Below, piece after piece: positions 1 through 11,930 of a stretch of DNA of 64,000 nt. The first letter of the stretch is position 1, and every line of letters begins with the position of its first letter. The notes below the pieces were generated by a model, which saw only the letters and a list, made by a program, of their open reading frames with translations, had not been told where the DNA came from and searched no databases. The position numbers were made by a program, and so were the translations under genes. Source of the stretch: Malus domestica (Eukaryota; Streptophyta; Magnoliopsida; Rosales; Rosaceae); the NCBI RefSeq assembly GCF_042453785.1, contig NC_091664.1:29994501-30058500 (forward strand). The letters run 5' to 3'.

Positions 1-288
1 GCAGCATTAAGAAATTGTTGAACTTTATCCCTCACTGCAGTAAATCAAAGAATTACTTTTCTATTTTTTATATAAGAGTAAAGGTGCAATCTTGAAATTT
101 ACAAAATGATACGAATTCAAAAGAAATTGGGATTATGCATCAATATATACACATACATACGAATTAAAAATCATGGGCAATCATAAATTAGTGAACTTTT
201 TGCCTCAGAAACCAGATTCAAAGAAAAGGGGTGAGTGATAAGAGTTGGAGAAGGAACCTGCAAGGGCAGCAGAAGCGTCAGCGGCCAT
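1..288 (-). CDS. Ankyrin/TPR protein, TPR10-like (5' end only)
   Basis: Only the first coding exon (288..258) and the start of the second (34..1) lie in the window; the gene runs off the left edge. The start ATG at 288 has a good context (CCCCATGGCC). The donor GCAG|GTTCCT at 258/257 and the acceptor CTGCAG|TGAG at 35/34 join in frame. The protein starts MAADASAALA and continues VRDKVQQFLNAA. This matches my memory of the N-terminus of the Arabidopsis ankyrin-repeat plus TPR protein TPR10 (At3g04710), a cytosolic TPR co-chaperone candidate. No ankyrin or TPR repeat is visible here, so the family call rests on 22 residues and on the neighbours, which also match that Arabidopsis region. Positions 289-440 would be its 5' UTR. 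Confidence 0.72.
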
Positions 289-2124
289 GGGGAGGGTAGA
301 GAGAAGAAGAAGTAGTTTATGTCGTTGGGTTTTTGAAGGTGCGAGCAGAAAGAGTTCAACTTTCGGTTGGGTTGAGACACAGAGAGACGCAGAGCCGGCG
401 GAGGAGGAGCCAAGTGTTTCTGGGGTTTATGGTTTATGACTGCCACGGCAAATGGGAAACACAAAGAAAAAGGGTCAATTTATGCGGAGGCAAACTTTAC
501 TTTTTGCTTAGTTTTTACTTAAGTGTAGTTAATTTTACCCCAAGTTACTCAATTTTATCGGGAAAAAAACTTTGATAATATTGTCTGACTATGTTATAAG
601 ATATTTCTTACAAAATAATAAAACGTTTTATATTTTAATTCTACTTGACTTTTACTGTCTTAGTTAAAGAATTTTTCAAAATTTTTGTTTTCGCTCAATA
701 TATATATTTTTTTAGGCAATATTTCTCGTTTTGATTTCACTTTAGTAAAAAGAAAAAGTAATCATCCATCTATGAAGTGATCAAGAAGACAATGCTCTTC
801 CCAAAAGAAATGTTTAGGGTTGTTTTTCAAAGGAAAAAGACAAAATCGATGCTACATAGTTGACGAAGCTTTGGATACACTTAGAACATTCTAGGTTTAG
901 AAAGAACGTAATACATAAAATTTTAAAAGTTAAAACTTATCTAGGACTCACATATTCATGTATCAATTATTTTCTAATACTAATAGGATTTTCAGTATAT
1001 TTTGTACCTTTCTAGTTTAAGGCAAATAACAATTTGGTTTTTATTTTTTTTTTTAATTGGAAAACAATTTCGTAAAATATTATTGGCCCCTCTTCCAGCT
1101 ATCTGTATAGTTTTTCTTTTAATGTAACCAGCACAATGTGCGATGCAGATTAACTCTTATGTCATGGATGAAAGTACATCAATTTTAATTAATATGAGTA
1201 CATCAATGTGATCATCATAGAATTTTCTCCGATCTTCTTGAGTAATAAGCTTGCAGTCCTTGTTGATTGATAGTAAAATTCACAGGTTGACCATAAAGAT
1301 AAAACCAAAGTAACAAAAGTAATATTTTCGGTGCCAAGAAATGAGTTGAGATACTCGCTCCATTTCTATGTTTGGAGCCAACAAACTAAGAAATCTAGAG
1401 CGTTTAAGAGAGAGAGATCTATATGGTTCAAGAGTTTGTTTTTGTATGAAATGGGCCAATAATATAAGCTAATAAAGGTCACATGATTTAAATTGAGTGA
1501 TCATAATATTTTGAACTGTCGACTCTGAACACAAAAATCTGGAGAGGATTTTTAATTCCATAGAAATGAGTCGATGCAATATGTATTGACAATTATCATA
1601 ATAAAAGTATTAATTTTTCTAAGAATATGAGTCTATTTATTAAAGGCAATTGTTTACATTCCTCCAATTCCACTTTCACATTCATCGATAAGATCGGATG
1701 TGCTACTAATGGTGTGGTTGCATGCATGTGAGATGTCCCCAATATTATACATCATCAAATTTCTCTGTGTCCCAAAAATGATATCTTACATGATAAACGT
1801 GCTGCGCAGAGCACCAAGAGAAATTTAATTGGATTCAAAACTAATGAGAAAATTAAGCAGATTAATCCTCCAATCAAACCAACCAAATCTGATGATTGTC
1901 AATAGATCCTTCTTAATTTGCAGTTTTTTGCATGCATGCATGCCACTAAACATGTTCAATCTCTCTGGTATGGTAACTAGTAGCAGAAATTAATCCAGAA
2001 GTTGATATCTAAATTAATCATAACCTTATCGATCTTCTTCCTCCTCTCGATCTCCTCTCTCCTCCTTTTCCTGTATAATTCTATGTCTGTCTCTCTCTTT
2101 CTCTCTAGAAAGTAGAAATAGTTT
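289..2124. other. Intergenic region, no gene seen
   Basis: This AT-rich stretch should contain the 5' UTR and promoter of the left-edge gene (about 289-700) and then unremarkable sequence. Open frames here, such as the one at 171-464, are chance frames overlapping the leader of the left-edge gene. I see no repeat with clear ends and no RNA gene. Confidence 0.5.
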
Positions 2125-2259
2125 CCTCTGTACAAGCAAAGCCATCTCACACTTCAATTTTCTTAATCTGCACCACTCGCTCATGACCAAGAATAAGCTC
2201 TTTTTTCATGTTTTGCTTTTGCTTTTGCTTTTTAATCCTCTGTACAAGCAAAGCCATCT
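2125..2259. repeat. 23-bp direct repeat, two identical copies
   Basis: A 23-bp string starting CCTCTGTACAAGCAAAG occurs at 2125-2147 and again, unchanged, at 2237-2259, 112 bp apart. Both lie just past the stop codon of the minus-strand DUF1685 gene, so probably in its 3' UTR. A TTTTGC-rich run sits between them. It is most simply a short local duplication. Confidence 0.85.
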
Positions 2260-2276
2260 GATGATAATTCCACTCT

Positions 2277-3126
2277 TCAAGAAGATTGGATCACTGAGCA
2301 AGCCACAGCTTGTGCCCAATGCCTCAACTTGGTCTTCACCTGTTCAGGATTATCACCTACAAAACCCATAAGATTAAATTAATATGTTTCAACGGATGCT
2401 AATCACAATCAAGTTGTATTAGTAATTTTATAAGAAACTATATATATACTACCAACATTTTAGAATAATTACATACAATTAAAATTAATCCAAAATACTA
2501 ATTAACTACTATGATCATAAATTGTCTACATTATTTCATGCATAGTCGATAAGTGTAATAATATTTAGTAAGAAAATGTTGTATTGTTAGACTTTGGTGA
2601 TTATAGAAAGTCAGCACATACCTGGACTGCATATCTTCCATGCATCTGTATCGCTCCTAGGGCTTCCAAACGACGAGTAATGTCCACCCATTGACGACGT
2701 AGAATGGCGGGCGCTAGCGCTATTCGGCGTGGACGCGGGGCTCGGTGAAAACTGGCGGTTGACGGCGAAGTAAAGGTCAAGAGCGGGCAAGGTAGCGCTC
2801 AACCTCTGACCCTCCTCCTCATTGAACCCAAACCCTAGCTCAATGCACCCTTTGAGCTCATGCAAATCCTCGTCGGTCAGATGCATGTCATCGGAGTCTC
2901 TGATCCCATTCATCCTCCTCTCCTGGCTGAGAATCTGGCGCTGCCGCCTCTCCCAGGCGATGTCCCTAGGCGTCTCGCACATGGACAACTGCTTGCTCAA
3001 GCGCTTCCGGCTTAACGTCTTGGGCGGTGCCAGCGGCATGTGTTGGAGCTCCTCCTCGGAGGACGAAAGGGACAATAACGGCGACGATGATGACATCTTC
3101 CGTCGGTGTAAGTTATTGTCCTTCAT
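2277..3126 (-). CDS. DUF1685 family protein
   Basis: The gene has two exons, 3126..2622 and 2356..2277, giving 194 residues. The donor CCAG|GTATGT and acceptor TTGTAG|GTGATA join Gly codon halves in frame, so the conserved WKICSPG of exon 1 runs into DNPEQVKTKLRHWAQAVAC in exon 2. The 171-residue open frame that reads past the donor is not the true end. The family (DUF1685) is plant-specific and of unknown function. Visible traits are a Ser-rich N-terminus (residues about 13-25), a central acidic segment LTDEDLHELKGCIELGFGF, a Ser-rich linker, and the C-terminal RHWAQAVAC signature. Length is normal for the family and nothing looks broken. The recalled Arabidopsis counterpart is At3g04700, next to ANX1, which fits the neighbour on the right. 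Confidence 0.93.
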
Positions 3127-3236
3127 TTTAAAGTAACTAATTATTAATTAAACAAATTAACGTTGAGTTTGCTTAATTAACCAAATGCATGCACGTATGT
3201 ACGCGGTGGTGTAGAGTATGAATGTATGGTATGACG

Positions 3237-3246
3237 TTTATATACG
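3237..3246 (-). promoter_or_regulatory. Probable TATA box of the DUF1685 gene
   Basis: Read on the minus strand this is GTATATAAAC, about 110 bp upstream of the ATG at 3126. Transcription would start near 3205 and leave a leader of about 80 nt. The assignment is by motif and spacing only. Confidence 0.5.
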
Positions 3247-3353
3247 TGCGTGTGTGTATATACTCAATCCCAAGGTGGTGATGGTGGCAGCGGCAGCGGA
3301 AGGAAGCCACCGCGCCAACCGGACAAGAAAGTGCTTTCGATCTGAGTGTGGGA

Positions 3354-3388
3354 CGGGGGTTGGGTGGGGGAGGGGGAGGGGGAGGGGT
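3354..3388 (+). other. G-quadruplex-prone G-run
   Basis: At least five runs of three to five G are separated by single A or T bases (GGGTTGGGTGGGGGAGGGGG and on). This meets the usual G4 pattern. It lies about 110 bp upstream of the putative TATA box of the minus-strand DUF1685 gene, so the C-rich complement is the coding-sense strand of that promoter. Confidence 0.7.
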
Positions 3389-5500
3389 TTTTTTTTTTCT
3401 TCCCCAAAAAAGATAATCAGAAGGAGAAAGGATCAGAGAGCAATATTTTAGGGTTTCTGAGGTGCATGATCTCTCACCAGCCCGACCAGCTCAATACAGA
3501 TGTTGTGTGAAGAGCTTTAATGGGGACAACGAGGGTGGATGGACCTGCGGTTGCCGCGCACATCCGTTGCCATTTCCACCATCCGTTTCAAACTGTCACT
3601 AACCAAAATCCTCCCTAATTACTTTGTTAATTTTGGAAGGTACATAGTACGTACATATCTTCTCATATTCTAACAAAGATCTTGTGCATGCATGCTCCCT
3701 AAATTTATGTATGTTTTGTCTTTGGATTTTTAGCTAGTGATACTAAAAAAAAGAATGATAACATGATCAATGGTTGCCTACCTTTGACAACAGTATCATT
3801 CTAGATGTTACACTTTTTAAATATGGGGAATAATTAAGATTTTCGGACTATTTTTCTCATAGTGGACACTTATGCTTAGTTTATATCATGTGATTCTTCT
3901 TTAATTTATTCGCTTCAAATATGAAGAAAAAAAAATGTCCAAATCACTTTTTTTTTTTAACATACAAGTGCTACTATTTGGATCAATTGATGACAACCTC
4001 TGTAATACACATGTAATTAATAATGTGATAAGTAAATGTAGTGTAAATAACAATTTTTCACAAATAAATGTGTAATTGACAAAAAGAACGTTGTAACACA
4101 TTTGCATGATCTTTTAGTTTAACGAGTTGTTAGTAGTTCTCCACAATAGTCATCGTACACTCTTACATCATTCAAAAAAGGAAAATGTTACGTTGTGTTC
4201 CCTGGTTGACCGAAATCTTAAATTGCAACTTTATTGATTTGAATATTTTGATTGAAGGACAAAATATTGAATTTTAGTATTAACTAAAAACTTTAATAAC
4301 GGAAATTAAAAAATTCTCCTTAAAATCATGCAAAGATTAATACCAAATAGGAATTTTCAATTTTTTTTCTCAAATTTAAATTGTGTGAAATCTAATCAGA
4401 TCTTTTATTACAAAATAAAATGTTTTATTTTTGAATAAGGGTACATTATATATATAAAGGTACATTTTACATATAGTAAAGTGGTACATTGTACATTATA
4501 AACATATGAATGGGTACATTATAAATATGTTATAGGTCAACAAAACATTAAAAAAAATTATGGGTACAAATAACAGTTTAAAATATTGGTTCAAAGAAAA
4601 TAAATATATAGGTACAACTTAAAACTAAAAAGAAAATTGGTACAAAATAAAAGAATGGTTGCAAAATTAAAAATGTGTACAAATTAAAAATAAAAATATG
4701 AGATACAAAATTTAGATATAAATATAAATAAACCAAATGTAACGTTTCTAACACTAAACGAATGTATTTGAAAATGATTTAAAAATTTTAAATATGTTGA
4801 CATGTAAATATTGAAACAATGACATAGATATATGACCAAACGGCCTTAAACAAAAATTGAAAAAAAAAAAAGGCTTGAATCAATGAAATAAACAAATGAG
4901 GGATGAGAACCTAATTTCTTCTTACAAAAAATAAGGGAGTTAATAATATTCATAAATAGTCGTCATACACACCTCCAAAGAGAGGCAACTCATGTAGAGA
5001 GCTGTTATTAGTACCAAAAAATGTTACCCTCCAATTTCTTTGTGTTCATTTTCTCTTGTGCATGTGTTTATTCAGGAGAAGTTTTGAATGACCTTTTGGA
5101 AGTGTCAATAACATTTAAAAACTTATTATATGTCTTTTAAGAACTGTAAATAACTGCATTCAATCTCTACTTTGTCATAAGAAGTCTTGAGTTCAATCGT
5201 ATAAACAACATTTGTTGGTAAAATAGTATAATCTTTTCTCAAAATATTCAACTTCTATAGTCACTACGAAACACCATCGATATTTTAGCTTTAGATTGTT
5301 GGTTGAGAGTTTTGAGACTTGAGAGAGGTTTCATATTAGTCGTTGTGTTAAAGATATCACTGCAAAGAGACCTTGCAGGAGGTCGTTAGAGCAATCCTCC
5401 AGCTTATGAAACTAAAACATTAAAAAAAAAGGGGGCTAAATTCAGCCTGTTATTTACTACAAATAGGAATTTCAAACGTTGTCACAACCAACCAAAACCT
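3389..5500. other. Intergenic region with a GGTACA repeat block
   Basis: No gene is seen between the divergent DUF1685 and receptor-kinase promoters. The sequence is AT-rich. Its only structured part is the GGTACA-type repeat block at about 4430-4700, listed separately. The last 200 bp lead into the receptor-kinase promoter and leader. Confidence 0.5.
4430..4700. repeat. Degenerate GGTACA minisatellite
   Basis: The motif GGTACA or GGGTACATT recurs about every 20-40 bp, separated by AT-rich spacers (for example near 4440, 4461, 4482, 4516, 4563 and 4610). Its complement TGTACC is the core of the block at 47775-48000, so both may derive from one repeat family in opposite orientation. Confidence 0.6.
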
Positions 5501-5961
5501 GTACAATCTTCGATTCTTGCTCCCAACCATTGGTTTCCGACTACATTCCCGGTTGTCAAACAACAACGGACGTCTCAGAAACGGAAATCGAAACGAACTA
5601 AGCAAACAAAAGTTCCCACGCTTACAGAAAAAAAAAAAAAAAAGACTACCAAATATTCAACCGTTTGTCTATGTCTTCGTCTTGCCTGGTCGAGTCCTTG
5701 AGGTCCAGGTAAGACTGTTAACCGTTTTTGAGTTTGATTAGATATGGCGTAGGTTAACACCATCATCCATAGAAGAAGAATACAAAGAAAACGCAGAAAC
5801 AAAAAAAAAACGCTTTTCGTTTCTCCGGGCGTACAGGAAAACTTCTAATACTTCTTCATTATTGATCGGAGTCCTCCGTTTTCCTGTACGCCGTTGGCAG
5901 AGCTTTCGGCCTCCGTCTCTTTTTTCTTTTTCTTTTTCTTTCCTTTTTATTAGCTAGCAAT

Positions 5962-8613
5962 ATGTACATCAAAACACCAATTCTTCTATTTCTCGCCTTT
6001 GCATCCGTGTTCTTGAACGGCCTCGATGCTGCAAACCCGGGCTCAGATCCGCTGATCCTTGGCTGTGGCGCTGATAATGAGGCCAAAGATGCAGATGGGA
6101 GGAAATGGCAACCGGACAAGAAGTACCTTGCCGATTCATCAAAGACAACCTCGTCACAAGCGCAGTACCAGGACCCTGCGCTTCTTTCCGAGGTTCCATA
6201 CATGAAAGCCAGGATTTTCACCGCGAATACCACGTACAAGTTGCCTGTGCAACCCAAGCAGCGCTACATGCTTAGACTTTATTTCTACCCGGCTGTGTAT
6301 GGCAGCAACAACGCTGAGGGGTCCTATTTTTCGGTTGTTGCCAATGGAATCACTCTCTTGCAAAACTTTAGCGCTTCAATCACTTGCAGGGCCCTTACAC
6401 AAGCTTATATCATGAGAGAGTATATGTTGGCACCCCTCAACAAGGATTCCCTAGATGTCACCTTTTCGCCTTCCTCGGGGTTTGCATTTGTGAATGGGAT
6501 TGAGCTGATTGGAGCCCCTGACATGTTTGGCGACGCTGCAATAGTCGGGTCTTCAGACCAGACTTTTGACGGCAAGAGTTCAAATTTGCAGACCATGTTT
6601 AGAGTGAATATTGGGGGGCAGTTTATTTCCCCAACCAATGACTCCGGCACCCTAACAAGGACATGGTACGATGACTTTGCTTATGTATATGGTGCACAAC
6701 TTGGGGTCACCAACGAGGCCGCCAAGAACGTAAAAATTGACTACAAAGATATGCCACCGTACATTGCTCCCGTTGATATCTACAGGACCTCGAGATCAAT
6801 GGGTGAGAAGAAGGACATCAACCTCGGTTATAATCTCACGTGGGTGTTCAACCAAGTCGATGCTAAATTCATGTACCTTGTGAGGTTACACTTTTGTGAC
6901 TTTTACCTCACAAAAGCCAATCAAATAGTGTTCACAATCTACATTAACAATCAAACCGCCGAGGCTGAAGCAGATGTGATCGGATGGACAGGAGGAAAGG
7001 GAGTGACTACATACAGAGATTATGTGGTAGCGGCCAATGAGGGTTTCAATGGTGACCTCTGGCTAGCTTTGCACCCTTCGAAGAAATCAAGTCCTGAGTT
7101 CTACGATTCACTCCTCAATGGGGTGGAGATATTCAAGCTCGAACAGGGGAAAAACTTGGCAGGCCCTAATCCCAAGATTTCTGACATGTTGGCGAAGGAC
7201 GAGCAAGAGAAGAGAAGCTTTCAAAGTCAGCAGCAGCAGGGAGGAAGCGGTACCAACAAAGCTCACGTGATTGGCGGAGCTGCTGGAGGAGCTGCAGCCT
7301 TTGGCATAGTTGCTGCATTGTGCATTGCTGTGTACCAACGAAAGAAAAGGGCCCCGGGAAGTGATGCACACACTACTAGCTGGCTACCAATCTACGGAAA
7401 TTCCCATACCAGTGGCACCAAATCAACAATCTCAGGCAAGAGCAATGCTAGCACCCACTTGTCATCAGCTGCTCAAGGCCGTTGCAGGCGTTTCACCTTC
7501 CCTGAGATGAAACATGCTACTAAGAATTTTGACGAGTCTAATGTCATTGGTGTTGGAGGATTCGGAAAGGTGTACAAGGGTGTCATCGATGGAGGAACGA
7601 AAGTGGCGATCAAGAGATCTAACCCACAATCAGAGCAAGGAGTTAACGAATTCCAGACCGAAATTGAGATGCTTTCAGAGCTGAGGCACAAACATTTGGT
7701 CTCGCTGATTGGTTTCTGTGAAGAAGATAATGAAATGTGCTTGGTGTATGACTACATGTCACGCGGCACAATGCGAGAGCATCTGTACAAGGGCAACAAA
7801 TCTCAAGGTCAACTGTCATGGAAGAAAAGGCTGGAGATCTGTATTGGAGCAGCAAAGGGACTTCACTACCTTCACACTGGCGCTAGGTGGACCATCATCC
7901 ACAGGGATGTCAAGACGACAAACATTCTCTTGGACGAGAACTGGGAGGCCAAGGTTTCTGATTTCGGGCTCTCGAAGACTGGTCCCAACATGGATCAAGG
8001 CCATGTTAGTACAGTGGTGAAGGGTAGCTTCGGATACTTAGATCCCGAATACTTCAGGAGGCAACAACTGACAGAAAAATCTGATGTCTACTCGTTCGGA
8101 GTTGTCCTCTTCGAGGCGTTGTTTGCAAGGCCGGCTCTCAACCCTAGCCTGTCGAAGGAACAGGTCAGTCTAGCAGATTGGGCTCTACATTGTCAAAGAA
8201 AAGGAATTGTGGAGGAAAACATTGATCCTCACCTCAAGGGGAAAGTCAACATGGAAAGCGTCAAGAAATTCGCAGACACAGCTGAGAAGTGCTTGTCCGA
8301 ATCAGGAATCGACCGCCCCACTTTGAACGACATCTTGTGGAACCTCGAGTTTGCGCTCCAGTTGCAAGACGACACAGATGGCTCGAGTCACTCCTCAAGA
8401 CGCGAGAGAAGTGACTCTGACGACCCCCATCTGAGAAACCAGAACATGATGGCAATACACTACAGCAACCTGAGCCTCGGAAGCGAGAGTGATTTGGTTG
8501 AAGAATCCAACACCAATCCCAACAACAACAACAACAACAACACCGCCACAAATGAGAACACCGGCGACACCAGCGCAATCTTCTCACAGATTGTCAAGCC
8601 AGAAGGTCGATAA
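5962..8613 (+). CDS. CrRLK1L receptor kinase, ANXUR type
   Basis: This 883-residue single-exon gene has the full layout of the CrRLK1L (FERONIA/ANXUR/THESEUS) family. It has a signal peptide (residues 1-23), a malectin-like ectodomain (about 28-405), a transmembrane segment (about 435-457) followed by RKKR, and a Ser/Thr kinase domain (about 515-790). The kinase has the Gly loop GVGGFGKV near 530, VAIK near 548, HRDVK near 647, DFG near 667 and GSFGYLDPEYF, so it looks active. The C-terminus AIFSQIVKPEGR closely resembles that of Arabidopsis ANX1/ANX2 as I recall it, which places it in the ANXUR clade rather than FERONIA. ANXURs act at the pollen-tube plasma membrane as RALF-peptide receptors that keep the tube wall intact. 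An (AAC)n run at about 8521-8541 encodes an Asn stretch in the tail. Lack of introns is typical. The neighbours match the ANX1 region (At3g04690). Confidence 0.93.
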   Translation: MYIKTPILLFLAFASVFLNGLDAANPGSDPLILGCGADNEAKDADGRKWQPDKKYLADSSKTTSSQAQYQDPALLSEVPYMKARIFTANTTYKLPVQPKQRYMLRLYFYPAVYGSNNAEGSYFSVVANGITLLQNFSASITCRALTQAYIMREYMLAPLNKDSLDVTFSPSSGFAFVNGIELIGAPDMFGDAAIVGSSDQTFDGKSSNLQTMFRVNIGGQFISPTNDSGTLTRTWYDDFAYVYGAQLGVTNEAAKNVKIDYKDMPPYIAPVDIYRTSRSMGEKKDINLGYNLTWVFNQVDAKFMYLVRLHFCDFYLTKANQIVFTIYINNQTAEAEADVIGWTGGKGVTTYRDYVVAANEGFNGDLWLALHPSKKSSPEFYDSLLNGVEIFKLEQGKNLAGPNPKISDMLAKDEQEKRSFQSQQQQGGSGTNKAHVIGGAAGGAAAFGIVAALCIAVYQRKKRAPGSDAHTTSWLPIYGNSHTSGTKSTISGKSNASTHLSSAAQGRCRRFTFPEMKHATKNFDESNVIGVGGFGKVYKGVIDGGTKVAIKRSNPQSEQGVNEFQTEIEMLSELRHKHLVSLIGFCEEDNEMCLVYDYMSRGTMREHLYKGNKSQGQLSWKKRLEICIGAAKGLHYLHTGARWTIIHRDVKTTNILLDENWEAKVSDFGLSKTGPNMDQGHVSTVVKGSFGYLDPEYFRRQQLTEKSDVYSFGVVLFEALFARPALNPSLSKEQVSLADWALHCQRKGIVEENIDPHLKGKVNMESVKKFADTAEKCLSESGIDRPTLNDILWNLEFALQLQDDTDGSSHSSRRERSDSDDPHLRNQNMMAIHYSNLSLGSESDLVEESNTNPNNNNNNNTATNENTGDTSAIFSQIVKPEGR

Positions 8614-9194
8614 ACGATATGCTCTTGATTCCTGATTTGCTGTAAGATAAAGCAATATGGGATTAATCGAAGAAATACAAACCAACTTACAAGATTAATT
8701 GCTTTAGTTCCTATATATGATTCTATAGCTATTTGTACTCTACTCAAAACAAGTTCATACAGAAGTCAACTTTTTTCTTCCCGGTGTGGTATATGATATA
8801 AAGTTATAATTTGTATAAAGTTTAGTCTTTCTTCTAGTATATTAATCTTGTATACACTATATACTATGTACTGTAAAATGTTGAAACCGAAAAGAACGTA
8901 GAATGAATCGTTTTGTTAGATTCTTCATTTTTTTTGTTTCAGTGAGTGTGAATTGTTCAGATGTTTTACACTTTTCCCTCTACCTTCTCGAGAAACAAAG
9001 AAAGATTTTTGGGTTTCATACAATGTGAGCCTAATTATACTTACTAAACCCTAAACCCCAATTAAAATTTTAAAAAATAAAAAAAACTAGAATGTAGCAA
9101 TCGGAAGATGGAAACTTTACAAACAGTGGAGCCGGAGCCGGCCACTGATCTAACACCGATACTACCCCAACGACGGTGTATATACGTTGCGCTA
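8614..9194. other. 3' flank of the receptor-kinase gene
   Basis: The region includes the likely 3' UTR to about 8900, with AT-rich candidate poly(A) signals. A short frame (9108-9236) starts METLQTVEPEP, but nothing supports it as a gene. The end of this stretch meets the first copy of the tandem duplication. Confidence 0.4.
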
Positions 9195-9404
9195 TTTGGC
9201 TGCTACGTCTTGCATGCATGCTGCAGAAAATAAATTGGAAAATATGTCATAGTTGCAAACAAAGTTAAACATGAAAGGCCTCCAAATAGTTCTCCCACGA
9301 TTTTACCGAGTTGCCCGTAGTATTTGAGGGGAGGAAGATAAATGTCTAGCAGAAAACAGAAGCAAAAGCACTTGAATCAGCAGAAAGTAACAATTCTTTG
9401 AGTT

Positions 9405-9640
9405 TAAAATGACGATTTGCATTTATTGCGGCGGTTTTCAAGATTTAGCGTCGATTTTCTGACTTTTAGTGACCATTTTAATGTGAAAACGATATTAATT
9501 TTCTTTTGCGACAATAAAATTCGTCGCTAGTTGTCGCTAAAGATGTTAATATCTTTTGCAACAAATGAATTCGTTGCAAAAGATCACTTTTGTAGCGACT
9601 AAAAGGTCGCCACTAAAAGTACAACGGAAATTAAAGACTT
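9405..9640. repeat. CGAC-rich subterminal-repeat block, CACTA-like (copy 1)
   Basis: Variants of TTTAGCGGCGAC and its complement GTCGCCACTAAA recur here in both orientations, with TTGCGACAA and TCGTCGCT. Such short inverted subterminal repeats are typical of CACTA-type and some hAT elements. No transposase and no defined ends are visible. An equivalent block lies in copy 2 at 14215-14400, so the insertion predates the duplication. Confidence 0.4.
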
Positions 9641-9697
9641 CCCCTCTCCTCCCCTTCAGGTAATATTTTTGTTTTTTGGACGGAACCATTCAGGTGA

Positions 9698-9866
9698 TGG
9701 TTTTCGTCCAATAACCTAATTTTATAGACCCTTTTGAAGGATCCATCCAAGGATACAATATTAAGCCTTCCAACCATTTTAATGGTTTTCGTCCAATGAC
9801 CTAATTTTAAGGATCCTTTTGAAGGATCCATCTACGGATACAATATTAAGCCTTACAACCATTTCA
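9698..9866. repeat. 85-bp tandem duplication inside copy 1
   Basis: Two adjacent units each run from ATGGTTTTCGTCCAAT through GACCTAATTTTA and GAAGGATCCATC to AATATTAAGCCTT. The second starts near 9782. Copy 2 of the large duplication has a single, diverged counterpart near 14475, so this event came after the large duplication. Confidence 0.8.
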
Positions 9867-11224
9867 AACGAAATTTGGTAACAATTCCCGACTCTTGGCC
9901 GTACTTGAGTGATTCTCAGATGATTCGAACTGAGCTGTGATGCCTGGACCATTGAGACTTATAACCTGGACGTTGATCCGTGACGATGATACGTTGAAGC
10001 CTGCAAAAACACCAAATCAAAGTTCCATTAAGCGTCTCCCCAAAACAAACCTAAACTCACAAATCAACTTCTATAGAAACCAAATAACAGCTATTTTTTT
10101 CCCAAACTAATACTTGTAGTCGGAAAGAAACTACGTAAAAAAATTCAAGGACATTAAATACATCACTTCAGAAACCAACAACAAGATGAGAAAGGAACAA
10201 TGATAAAAACGAGATGAGAAAGGAATAATGACATGTATTACCAAATATCTCCGATCAAAGGCAGTTAGAATTTATTTTCATGTTAGCATTCTCGAAGGAC
10301 TAGGGTCCAAACCCACATAAGCATGTAACCAGTTTCCAACTAATTCCACAGAAAGTGAACCAGGTCAAATTCTAAGACTGAGTTCAGAGAAACGTACAGA
10401 ACTTAGTAGACTACCCGGAAAAAGAATGCTACTCCATAACTGCTCCGACAACAGCCAAAATACAACTAATAAGAAACAGAAATTCAAGTGTTTAACTCAC
10501 GAATAAACATCAAATTCACTGACACTGCATTAAACAGGAGATTATTGCTTCTATTTTTCTATAAATTATTGCCCAAATACAAGGGATAAAATTTAGTAAT
10601 TTACGAATAGCTAACTCACTCTGAGTCACACAAAACACTAGGAATCTAGGATACATGACCATCAAAGGGCACCAGACACCAAGTGAACAGAGCCCCAAAA
10701 GGTATAAATAAGAAGTCACACCATATGCGACTGATTTCCTTATCTTGCCAAATACAACCAAACTGAATGGAGAAATCTCAATATGCACTTGCAAACAATG
10801 AGATGCAAACTCGGACAAAAACTGATGTTTAAGTCCTAAATAAAACATGGATGACATGATGAAGCTCATTTGCCACATAAGAAATAACCAAAAACAAACA
10901 GAAAAAGCTCCTGAAATGTAAAGGCTTAAACATCAGCAGAACTTAAAACAGACGCCAAAATCGGGTCACAGGGCCATTACAAACTCGACATTCATGTTTC
11001 CCTAGGTACATTATTAGTGCTTTTGTCATTTTAGGATATAGAATTTTCCTCCATTCATACTGATACAGCGATGCTATATACTTTTCACCTCAGACTAGTG
11101 AAGGAAAGAAACCAAATACACGAAAAGTACATCTAAAACCAATTACAAAGTATATGAGATACCAATCTTCAAACTGAAGGAATAACTTGTTAGATCAAAC
11201 ACTTTGAAACTGCATCAACATGTG

Positions 11225-11930
11225 AATATTTTCCTGTAGTGTGTACTTATGGACAAAATTGAAAACGGTGATTCAAACTTTAAAAGAAATGCAGAATTGG
11301 GGATGTTTGTACCACATTACATCGACCTCGAAAACACCGAGTACTGGTCAACTAGGAAGCCTCAGTAACCCTCCAAAGGATCCCCGCTTCAGCAAGGGTG
11401 CCGAACCCACGATCAACCTCAAAACAAGTGAGAGTCACGATACGTGGTTATTCCCGTGAGTCCTAATGTGAGAATTCTCCCCAACTTGGAGTCAATCACA
11501 ATGCAACAAGTGCAACACCACATTAACACATTCAAACCCACATTGGCCAAAGTCAAGAAATCTACTCAAACTTTGCCTCTATAAAAAGGTAACTTCTGCT
11601 CCATTCAAAGGGTTAATCACATTTACTATCCAACACTATTTACCATAAAACTCACCCACTCAGCACCCTAAACTTACTAGCTAACTTAAGCATCGAAGGC
11701 TCTTAGGCTAGTACCACACCCTTCGATACTTACTCTATCTTCCTTGCAGGTTGCTTTGCCCGTCTACCTTTGACCAGAGCGCCCTCACGAACGTCCTCTC
11801 ATCACTCTTTAGTCTTTACGTTGATTCAAGATCAAATCGATTTTGTGCATCAACAGGAGAGGTCTCAAAAATCAGATAGGGTCTTAGGTGTTTCCCTCTT
11901 TTTGACCTGCTCGGAAATTTAGAGCCGCCC
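11225..11930. mobile_element. LTR-like fossil segment in copy 1
   Basis: This stretch interrupts the alignment of copy 1 with copy 2. It contains a TATAAAAAGG promoter-like site near 11580, followed by a GC-richer transcribed-looking stretch ending near GTGCATCAACA. These traits suggest an old LTR, perhaps a solo LTR of a Ty3/gypsy-type element. I see no coding part, so it is a fossil. Its absence from copy 2 puts the insertion after the tandem duplication. Exact ends and family are uncertain. Confidence 0.4.

Noticed and set aside
2611-3126. DUF1685 as a 171-residue single-exon protein ending at MC
   Set aside because: The conserved C-terminal RHWAQAVAC segment lies downstream behind clear GT-AG sites, so the single-exon end is intron read-through.
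9108-9236. 42-codon frame starting METLQTVEPEP
   Set aside because: Only its end lies in the duplicated block, no conserved motif, and it follows directly on the 3' flank of the kinase gene.
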